DNA of 19,152 nucleotides from DATILL01 sp035476575. GTDB taxonomy: Bacteria; Actinomycetota; Actinomycetes; Mycobacteriales; JACQDL01. The position numbers were made by a program, and so were the translations under genes. Below the pieces are notes generated by a model, which saw only the letters and a list, made by a program, of their open reading frames with translations, did no database searches and was not told the DNA's origin. Location: assembly GCA_035476575.1 (NCBI GenBank), contig DATILL010000121.1, positions 1-19,152 of the forward strand. The letters are read 5' to 3'. This document shows, in pieces, positions 7,374 to 13,698 of this stretch (within the stretch, counting starts at the first letter, position 1; each line of letters starts with the position of its first letter).

Positions 7374-7781
7374 TCACTCAACGTTGAGGCGCTCGACCGG
7401 CTGGCCGGTGATCTCGGCGATGATCTCGAAGTCCTTGTCGGCATGCAGGATGGTCAGCCCGGCGAGCTCGGTGGTCGCAGCGATGATCAAATCAGGGATC
7501 GACGGCGCCCGGTGCTGCCCCCGGTCGGCGAGCAGGGTCAGAACCTCAACCGTCCGGTCTTCGATCGCCGGGGTCAGGTACTCGACCGGCATTGAGGACG
7601 GCGGTGGCGCTGCAACCCGGTCCGCAGGTCTGGCCCTGACCTGGCCGAGTAGCCGATCTCCAGGCGGGTGACGGTCGTGATGCGGACCAGGCCACGCTCG
7701 ATCCGAGTGGCCCATTCGACGGCGTCCCGGCTAGCGGCCAGGCGGGACCAGCGCTGACTTGTCGATCAGCCAAGCCGTCAC
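7374..7781 (-). pseudogene. vapC: PIN-domain toxin (VapC-like), two compensating frameshifts
   Basis: Three segments together give a complete PIN-domain ribonuclease. From GTG 7781, which overlaps the antitoxin stop as GTGA, the frame reads VTAWLIDKSALV and then hits TAG at 7731-7733. One extra C in a CCC run (7744-7746) shifts the frame to DAVEWATRIERGLVRITTVT followed by RLEIGYSARSGPDLRTGLQR. One base missing near 7608 shifts it back to SSMPVEYLTPAIEDRTVEVL and on to IIAATTELAGLTILHADKDF at the C-terminus. All four acidic positions of the PIN active site are recognisable across the pieces (LID, RLE, PDL, DKD). The net frame is restored, but the TAG stops translation after 16 codons, so the toxin is inactive unless the indels are sequencing errors. 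PIN toxins of this type cut RNA. Confidence 0.8.
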
Positions 7782-7999
7782 CGCCAAGCCTGTGTCGTGA
7801 CATCAGGGTCGGCGAGATCGTCGAAGACGTCGGCGAATCGCGCGAGGTCGCCGATGCTCACCGGTGAGCTGGAGGCTGCCGCGTCCTGGGTGAGGCGGCG
7901 GCGCACGTACTCGCTGCGCGACAGGCCCAGCCGGCCGGCGTGCGCGTCCAGTGCCGCGACCACATTGTCGGGAACATCGCGAATCAGCACGTCTGCCAT
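7778..7999 (-). CDS. vapB: VapB/FitA-like ribbon-helix-helix antitoxin
   Basis: A 73-residue protein. MADVLIRDVPDNVVAALDAH gives the DNA-contacting strand and first helix, followed by LGLSRSEYVRRRLTQDA, the second helix of the FitA-like ribbon-helix-helix fold. The remaining 30 residues, rich in Asp and Phe (IGDLARFADVFDDLADPDV), form the usual toxin-wrapping tail. The ATG at 7999 is preceded by AGAGGTGGA. The stop overlaps the PIN toxin start by four bases, the standard vapBC layout. A six-base-arm palindrome lies 12 bases upstream of the ATG and is the likely self-repression site. The antitoxin is intact while its toxin is broken, a typical stage in the decay of a toxin-antitoxin locus. Confidence 0.87.
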   Translation of the reverse strand: MADVLIRDVPDNVVAALDAHAGRLGLSRSEYVRRRLTQDAAASSSPVSIGDLARFADVFDDLADPDVTTQAWR

Positions 8000-8010
8000 G
8001 CTCCACCTCT

Positions 8011-8026
8011 GCTATCCCACGATAGC
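8011..8026 (-). promoter_or_regulatory. Palindromic operator candidate for vapBC
   Basis: GCTATC (8011-8016) and GATAGC (8021-8026) form a perfect six-base inverted repeat around CCAC. It lies just before the ribosome site of the vapB-like gene. VapB-type ribbon-helix-helix dimers bind short inverted repeats in this position, so autoregulation is likely. Confidence 0.55.
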
Positions 8027-8078
8027 GCGACGCTGGCGACCGTCGTACCTCGCTTCAGGCCAGTGGGATGGCTCGCGG

Positions 8079-9209
8079 TCAGGGGGCCGCGGCGCGCTGG
8101 TAGGCACGCATGGTGAGCTGCGCGCAGCGTAGCCAGGTGTGGCCGGCCGCGTGCTTGCGCGCGGTCTCCAGCGCGGCCGGGTCGGCCGGCGCGGCCAGCT
8201 CGGCGGCCAGCTCGGCGGCCAGCGTGGCCGGGTCGCCAGGCGGCACCAGCCGGACCAGCTCTCCGGTCGCCTCCCGTACGGCGGGCAGGTCGCTGGCCAC
8301 CACCGGCACCCCGGCCGCCATCGCCTCCAACGGCGGCAGCCCGAAGCCCTCGTACCGGGACGGGAACGCCAGCAGCCGGGCGCCGGCCATGATCGGCACC
8401 AGGTCGGCGTTGTCGACGTACCCGGGCAGCACCACCCGCCCGGCCGGCAGCCCGGCCAGGTCCAGCCCAGCGCCCCACCCGGCCCCACCCACCAGCACCA
8501 GCGGCGGCGTCGCCGGCTCCTCGGCGCTGAGCTGCCGGTACGCGGCGACCAGCACGTCCAGCCCCTTGCGTGGCTCCAGCGTGCCGACCGCGAGCAGGTA
8601 CTCCGGCGGCAGGCCGCGCCCGGCCAGCCACCCCGGGTCCGGCGGCGGCGTCTCGAACCACACCCGGTCCACCCCCAGCGGCGTGACCAGTACCCGGTCG
8701 GCCGGCAGCGGGTACGCCGTCCGCAGCTCCTCGGCCACCGCCTCGGTCGGGGTGAGCACCACCGCGGCCCGGCGCAGCGATCGCGGCACCAGCTCGCGGT
8801 AGCGCAGCGAGGCAGCGCTGACCGTGCCGGGCAGGGTGAGGTAGGCCAGGTCGTGCACGGTCAGCACGCCGCCGGCCCGGCGCAGCGGCGGTAGCACGAA
8901 GTTGGTCCCATGGAAGACGTCCACCCGGCCGGCCAGCAGCTCCACCGCCGGCACGTCCGCCCGCCGCCACAGCGCCTGCAGGCCGCGCGCCGGAGCCCGC
9001 CGGCCGGCCACCGTGACCCCGGCCGGCACCGCGGCGGCCAGCCCGCCCTGCCCGCGCCAGGTGAACGCCGTGGCCCGCAGCTCGCCCAGGCCCTCCAGCC
9101 CAGACAGCGCGGCCACTAGGTGCTCGACGTACCGGCCGACCCCGGTGCGCGGCCCCAGCAGCGGCGTCGCGTCGATCCCGACCCGCAGCCCGGCCGCCTC
9201 CCTCACCAT
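8079..9209 (-). CDS. GT4-family glycosyltransferase
   Basis: A 376-residue GT-B glycosyltransferase. The N-terminal domain begins LRVGIDATPLLGPRTGVGRY, whose GVGRY loop is the acceptor-side Gly-rich turn, and contains VDVFHGTNFVLPP. The C-terminal domain carries LLAVGTLEPRKGLDVLV (about 205-221) and the nucleotide-sugar motif YEGFGLPPLEAMAAGVPVV, whose glutamates E287 and E295 form the E-x7-E signature. Sequence and length (usual for GT4) suggest a mannosyl-type retaining transferase, but the donor cannot be deduced. The ATG at 9209 overlaps the stop of the preceding gene as TAATG and has GGGAG just upstream; a longer open frame to 9380 lies inside that gene and is rejected. It is the last gene of the polysaccharide operon. 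Confidence 0.93.
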   Translation of the reverse strand: MVREAAGLRVGIDATPLLGPRTGVGRYVEHLVAALSGLEGLGELRATAFTWRGQGGLAAAVPAGVTVAGRRAPARGLQALWRRADVPAVELLAGRVDVFHGTNFVLPPLRRAGGVLTVHDLAYLTLPGTVSAASLRYRELVPRSLRRAAVVLTPTEAVAEELRTAYPLPADRVLVTPLGVDRVWFETPPPDPGWLAGRGLPPEYLLAVGTLEPRKGLDVLVAAYRQLSAEEPATPPLVLVGGAGWGAGLDLAGLPAGRVVLPGYVDNADLVPIMAGARLLAFPSRYEGFGLPPLEAMAAGVPVVASDLPAVREATGELVRLVPPGDPATLAAELAAELAAPADPAALETARKHAAGHTWLRCAQLTMRAYQRAAAP

Positions 9210-10786
9210 TACGCTCCCAGCAGCCCGCGCCGGGTGGCGATCTCCCGCCAGCGGGCGGCAAAGGACTCGTCGGAGTACTCCTGTGCCCGGGCGATCGCCG
9301 ACGCCGACAGCTTCTCCAGCAGCTCCTGGTCCGAGGCGAGCTGCCGGGTGCGGGCGGCGAGCTGGGCCGGCGTCGACCACCGGAAGCCGTCCACCCCCTC
9401 CCGGACAATCTCACGCTGCCCGGCCCGGTCGATGACCACCGGCACGCAGCCACCGGCCATCGCCTCCGCGGTGGTCATCCCGAAGTGCTCCTGCGCCCAC
9501 GGCGCCCGCCGTTCGTCCTCGCCGTACCCGGTGGCCGACCAGAAGATCGACGAGGTGGCCATCAGCTCGTGCACCAGCGCGCGCGGCGCGTTGGCGTGGA
9601 TCTCGACCGGCAGCCCCTCGGCGGCCTGCCGCACCCGCTCCAGGTACGGCCGCTGCGACTCCTCGCAGCCGCCGACGACGTGCAGGGTCCAGCCGGCCAG
9701 CCCGCCGGCCCGGACGATGTCGCCGAAGAACCGCACCATCTCCCACTGCCGCTTGGCGTGCCCGAGACCAGGCGCAAAGAACCGGCCGACGGTCAGGATC
9801 GTCGGGCGCCGCTCGGCCCTCGGATGGATGTCGGCGGCGTCGATCGGCGGGTACAGGATGTCCGCCTCGTGCCGCCAGAGCCGCTCGATCCAGCCCTCGG
9901 TGTACCGCGAGTTGGCCAGCACGACGTCGTAGCTGTCCAGGAAGCGCAGGTCGGAGGGGTCGCGCATCAGCCAGGGGAAACGCAGCGCCACCCGCTCGCG
10001 GGTCCCGAGCGGCCCGAGGAACCGCATCCGGCTGACCGCCACGCCGAGGGTCCGCGAGTCGCCGGCCGTCGGCGTGAGCAAGGTGGGCACGAAGGTGTCC
10101 GAGCGAAGGTGCAGCTCGTGCCCCTCGGTGCTGGCCGGCAGCGGAATCCGGTGCCGTTGGAACTCCGGCGTAACCTCGAAGCGCGCCAGCTCCGCGCCGG
10201 TCTCGTCGGTGACGGTGAGCTGGCACGGACCCGGCCCGCCGACCCGGCCGAAGTCGGCCTGCAGCAGCCGCCGCGGCCCCGGGTCCAGGGTGAGCACGGC
10301 GTCCCCGCTGGTCCAGGTCCACCGCCGCCGCCGGCCGCCCTCGGGGGGGAACCAGCCGGTGCCGAACTGGCAGAACAGGTGACCCGCCGCCGGCCGCAGG
10401 TACCACCGCGTCAGTGTGATCGCGGCCTTGCGCCAGCGGGCCAGGTCGTGGTCGAACGGCGTGGGGAAGAAGCACAGGTACGCCGTGTGCGGCGACCGCG
10501 GCATCAGCCGGGACATGTACGTCGCGTTGACGAACAGGTCGTACTCGCCGGACAGCCGGGACAGCTCGGTGTCGCCGCGGTCGGCCACGACCCGCAGGGT
10601 GCAGCCGGACAGGTCCAGCCCGAGCCGTTCGGCCAGCTCCTCGACGTCCACGGCGGTGTGCGCGATCAGGTCGACCGGCACGCCGTCCGCGGCCAGCACC
10701 TGGGCGATCATCCCCGAATGCCGCTCGCCTCCCCCCAGCGAGTGCCAGAACCGGTTGTAGACCGCAGCCCGCGGTGCGTCTCTCAC
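9209..10786 (-). CDS. GT4-family glycosyltransferase with inserted beta domain
   Basis: A 525-residue GT-B enzyme, about 120-150 residues longer than usual. The N-terminal half starts AVYNRFWHSLGGGERHSGMI, with the Gly-rich acceptor loop. The donor half contains ILTVGRFFAPGLGHAKRQWE (330-349) and EHFGMTTAEAMAGGCVPVV, with E433 and E441 as the E-x7-E pair. Between them, about 137-258, lies a Trp-rich, strand-like insertion (WTWTSGDAVLTLDPGPRRLL and further strands to VAVSRMRFLGP) that looks like a jelly-roll or carbohydrate-binding module. The GTG at 10786 is chosen because GAGG lies eight bases upstream and the family N-terminus follows directly; it starts ten bases after the previous stop. 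The likely role is sugar addition during synthesis of the exported glycan, with the insert possibly gripping the acceptor. Confidence 0.92.
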   Translation of the reverse strand: MRDAPRAAVYNRFWHSLGGGERHSGMIAQVLAADGVPVDLIAHTAVDVEELAERLGLDLSGCTLRVVADRGDTELSRLSGEYDLFVNATYMSRLMPRSPHTAYLCFFPTPFDHDLARWRKAAITLTRWYLRPAAGHLFCQFGTGWFPPEGGRRRRWTWTSGDAVLTLDPGPRRLLQADFGRVGGPGPCQLTVTDETGAELARFEVTPEFQRHRIPLPASTEGHELHLRSDTFVPTLLTPTAGDSRTLGVAVSRMRFLGPLGTRERVALRFPWLMRDPSDLRFLDSYDVVLANSRYTEGWIERLWRHEADILYPPIDAADIHPRAERRPTILTVGRFFAPGLGHAKRQWEMVRFFGDIVRAGGLAGWTLHVVGGCEESQRPYLERVRQAAEGLPVEIHANAPRALVHELMATSSIFWSATGYGEDERRAPWAQEHFGMTTAEAMAGGCVPVVIDRAGQREIVREGVDGFRWSTPAQLAARTRQLASDQELLEKLSASAIARAQEYSDESFAARWREIATRRGLLGA

Positions 10787-10796
10787 GCGCCGGACC

Positions 10797-11637
10797 TCAT
10801 CGAGTGGTGACCAGCCAGCGTTCCAGCTCCTTCCGGGAGACCGTGGCACGCCGGCTGAGCTGCCGGCGCCGGACCAGCATGGGACCGAGCAGCCTGAGGT
10901 ACGACAGGATGATCCTGGCACGGAGCAGGTGCGGCCTGATCGCGGGGCGCCGCCGCTGGGCCAGCCCCTCGCGCAGCGCCCGCACCGCGATCGACCCGGC
11001 GGACAGCGGGTACCGCGGTACCGCGGCCACCGCCAGCCTGGCCGAGGCGTTCTTGGTCAGCATCAGCAGCCGGTTGCGGTCGACGTGGAAGACCCACCGC
11101 GGCGACCACTCCTTGCTGGACGCCGTATGGATGTGCCGCGGTACGGCGGCCGGCTCGTAGCGCACCGTCCAGCCTCGTGACCGCAGCCGCCAGGACAGGT
11201 CGGTGTCCTCGTAGTACATGAAGAAGTCGTCGTCGAACCAGCCGACCTCGCGGCCCGCCGTGGCCCGGGTCGCCATGCCGTTCCCGCAGGCCGTGAACAC
11301 CTCGGCCGGCTCGTCGTACTGGCCCTCGTCGACCTCCTGGAAACCGGCGGCCGGCGCCGTAGCCGGCGGCGAGCACGATCCCGCCGGACTCCGCCGCCAT
11401 CCGGAAGATGATCTTGATGTCGTCGGCCAGGTGGCCCGGCGCGTCGCCCGGCCGGCCGTCAGGAGCGTCGCTGACCGGCACCAGCAGCTCGCCGGCCGGC
11501 CTGGTCCAGCGGAACCGGCCGCCCCCCGCACCCTCCGGCCCGAACGCCAGCTTTTCCCACAGCACCTTGTCGGTGACGTCCCGGCCGTTGACGATCACCA
11601 CGGTCGTCCGGGGGCTAGTCGCCCGGGGGCTGCTCAT
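10797..11637 (-). pseudogene. GT2 glycosyltransferase lacking its catalytic core, frameshifted
   Basis: The C-terminal half of a family 2 glycosyltransferase is clear: AEVFTACGNGMATRA, then GWFDDDFFMYYEDTDLSWRL (the ED motif that normally supplies the catalytic base) and a basic tail to 10797. At the N-terminus, TTVVIVN is the usual first strand, but the next residues are GRDVTDKVLWEKLAFGPE, part of a beta-rich insert that normally follows the nucleotide-binding domain. About a hundred residues, including the nucleotide-binding region and DxD, therefore appear deleted in frame. One extra base between 11344 and 11358, in a GC-rich repeat, then shifts the frame after LAAGYGA so that the C-terminal half can only be read in another phase. 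The ATG at 11637, with AAAGGGG upstream, overlaps the ATPase gene by 23 bases. The product should be inactive. Confidence 0.72.
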
Positions 11638-12832
11638 CGGCCCCTTTCGGTCCACTGCCGCGCACCTCGTAGGGCACGTTGATCAAGCCGACCCGCTGGC
11701 CGCTGGAGATGCCGAACGCGACGGTGGTCCGGGTGTGCGCCAGCCCGTGGCCCTCCTCGCCGATCAGTTGTACACCGAGCACGAAGCGGCCGAGCAAAGG
11801 GGGGCATTCCAGGATAAAATCGACCGACCAGCGGCCTGGCGCGTCCGGCCAGGTGCCCGGCTCAGTCTCCATCAGCCATACCGGGATGTCGCCGACACCC
11901 ATCACCACGACCTGCATGCCGCGCACCACCTCCGTCCAGCACTCGGCCACGGTGGTCGTCACCCGGATGGCCAGCGGGTCGCCGGCCTTGAACGCGCTCA
12001 CCGCTGGTCCGCCCCGCACCGAGCTCACCACGATGGAGTCGAAGGTGATCCCCTTGTCCGCGGGCAGGTCGCCGGCGGCCGGCTCCGGCTGGTCGGTGCC
12101 GAGCAGCATGCGCAGCGTGCCGACGGCGAACTCCGGGTCGCCGTCGTAGACGACCCGGCCGGCGGACAGCACCACGCCGCGGTCGCAGATCTGCTCCACC
12201 TGGTCCAGCGCGTGGCTGACAAACAGGATGGTCCGGCCCTCGGACTGGAACTCCGCGATCTTGTGCAGGCACTTGCGCTGGAAGGCCTCGTCGCCGACGG
12301 CGAGCACCTCGTCGACCAGCAGGATGTCCGGGTCGACGTGCACCGCCACGGCGAAGCCGAGCTTGGCGTACATGCCCGAGGAGTAGTGCTTGACCGGGTT
12401 CTCGATGGCCTCCGCCAGCTCAGAGAACTCCACGATCGAGTCGAACAGCCGGTCGGTCTCGCGCCGCGACAGGCCGAGCAGCGACGCGTTGAGGTAGACG
12501 TTGTCCCGGCCGGACAGCTCGCCGTTGAAGCCGGCGCCGAGCTCGAGCAGGGAGGCGATCCGGCCGTGCACCTCGACCGTGCCGGTGGTCGGCCGCAGGA
12601 TGCCGGCCAGCACCTTGAGCAGGGTGGACTTGCCGGAGCCGTTCGGCCCGATCAGGCCTATGGTGTGGCCTTGCTGGATCTCCAGCGACACGTCGTTCAG
12701 CGCGTAGAACCAGCGGTCGCCGGAGCCACCGCGGCGAAGCAGCCGCTCCTTGAGGCTGGTGGCCTGCCGGGTGTGCTGGACGAACCGCTTGCTCACCCCG
12801 TGTGCCCGGATCGCAACCATCGGGTGCGTCAT
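11615..12832 (-). CDS. Polysaccharide ABC exporter, ATP-binding protein (Wzt-like)
   Basis: A 405-residue ATPase. It has Walker A GPNGSGKST (62-70), the signature variant YSSGMYAKL (150-158) typical of the Wzt/TagH branch, Walker B DILLVDE (169-175) and the switch histidine H207 in LFVSHAL. Residues about 255-395 form a separate beta-rich domain, as in Wzt proteins, where it recognises the modified end of the glycan. The ATG at 12832 overlaps the permease stop as ATGA with GGAGG four bases upstream; a second Met four residues on is less likely. Together with the permease it would export an undecaprenyl-linked polysaccharide or teichoic-acid-like polymer across the membrane. The C-terminal domain suggests that a specific cap or modification licenses export; the methyltransferase at 1326-2171 is a candidate for making such a cap, which is inference. 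Confidence 0.95.
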   Translation of the reverse strand: MTHPMVAIRAHGVSKRFVQHTRQATSLKERLLRRGGSGDRWFYALNDVSLEIQQGHTIGLIGPNGSGKSTLLKVLAGILRPTTGTVEVHGRIASLLELGAGFNGELSGRDNVYLNASLLGLSRRETDRLFDSIVEFSELAEAIENPVKHYSSGMYAKLGFAVAVHVDPDILLVDEVLAVGDEAFQRKCLHKIAEFQSEGRTILFVSHALDQVEQICDRGVVLSAGRVVYDGDPEFAVGTLRMLLGTDQPEPAAGDLPADKGITFDSIVVSSVRGGPAVSAFKAGDPLAIRVTTTVAECWTEVVRGMQVVVMGVGDIPVWLMETEPGTWPDAPGRWSVDFILECPPLLGRFVLGVQLIGEEGHGLAHTRTTVAFGISSGQRVGLINVPYEVRGSGPKGADEQPPGD

Positions 12833-13698
12833 AGCTCCTCCGCGAAGTCCGCGGACAGCCTGGAGTACACCCGCAGGGCGAACAGCAGCAGCGCGCCGGA
12901 GATCAGCGCGCCGATCCCGAGCCGTTCCAGGTAGAACAGGTAGCCCGGGTCGGCCAGCGTGCTGGAGCCGCCCGGCAGCAGCGGATCCTGCCCGTACAGC
13001 GCCCGTTGCATGGTGGTGACGACGCCCGCCATCGGGTTGAGGTAGTAGAGCTGGTAGAGCCAGCCGCTGTGCAGGTGCTGGTGGACCAGCGCGACGGAGT
13101 ACACGATCGGGTTCAGCCAGAAGCCGGCCATCAGCGCGATCTCGACGATGTGCTGGGTGTCGCGGTACCGCACGTTCAGCCCGGCCACCAGGAAGCACAG
13201 CGCCACGGTGAGCAGCAGCGCGACGGCAATCGCCGGCACGGCCAGCAGCAGCGCCGGGGACAGGAAGGACGTGTAGCCCGTGGCCAGCATGACCACGAGC
13301 AGCACGAGGAGCTGCAGCCCGAAGTGGACCGCGGTGAACCCGACCGGCGTCAGCGGCAGCACCACCAGCGGGAAGCGCACCTTCTTGACCAGCCCGGCGT
13401 TGCCCACCACCGCGCCGCAGGCCGCGCCGACGGCGCCCGCGAACGCGTTCCACACCAGCAGCCCGGCGAGCAGGAAGAAGCCGAACGCCGGGATGCCGGA
13501 CCGCAGCACGAGCTGGAAGACGAAGGAGTAGACAGCCAGCAGCAGCAGCGGGTTGGCCAGCGACCAGAGGAAGCCGAGCACGCTGCCCTGGTACTTCACC
13601 TTCAGGTCCTTGCGCACCAGGTTGCGCAGCAGCTCGACCCGGATCCGGGCCTGGTTCCGGGCACGCCCGCGCTGGCCGCCGTCGGCGATCGCGCTCAT
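12829..13698 (-). CDS. Polysaccharide ABC exporter, permease (Wzm/TagG-like)
   Basis: A 289-residue ABC-2 type membrane protein with six predicted helices. A basic amphipathic N-terminus (ELLRNLVRKDLKVKYQGSVL) is followed by LGFLWSLANPLLLLAVYSFV, the signature start of Wzm/TagG permeases. The loop VKKVRFPLVVLPL and the motif GLNVRYRDTQHIVEI, the coupling region that meets the ATPase, are both present. FWLNPIVYS and YYLNPMAGVVTTMQRALYG lie near the periplasmic face, as in family members. ATG 13698 overlaps the upstream stop as ATGA. Its own stop overlaps the ATPase start in the same way, so the subunits are translationally coupled. Half-transporters of this type dimerise to form the channel. 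Confidence 0.95.
   Translation of the reverse strand: MSAIADGGQRGRARNQARIRVELLRNLVRKDLKVKYQGSVLGFLWSLANPLLLLAVYSFVFQLVLRSGIPAFGFFLLAGLLVWNAFAGAVGAACGAVVGNAGLVKKVRFPLVVLPLTPVGFTAVHFGLQLLVLLVVMLATGYTSFLSPALLLAVPAIAVALLLTVALCFLVAGLNVRYRDTQHIVEIALMAGFWLNPIVYSVALVHQHLHSGWLYQLYYLNPMAGVVTTMQRALYGQDPLLPGGSSTLADPGYLFYLERLGIGALISGALLLFALRVYSRLSADFAEEL

Noticed and set aside
7984..9453. A 489-residue minus-strand frame overlapping the GT4 at 8079
   Set aside because: It is an alternative phase of the same strand, Gly/Arg/Ala-rich; the GT4 motifs lie in the other frame.
11408..12934. A 508-residue plus-strand frame opposite the ABC ATPase
   Set aside because: It is antisense to a gene with perfect Walker motifs; its peptide is His/Gln/Arg-rich, typical of a mirror frame in high-GC DNA.
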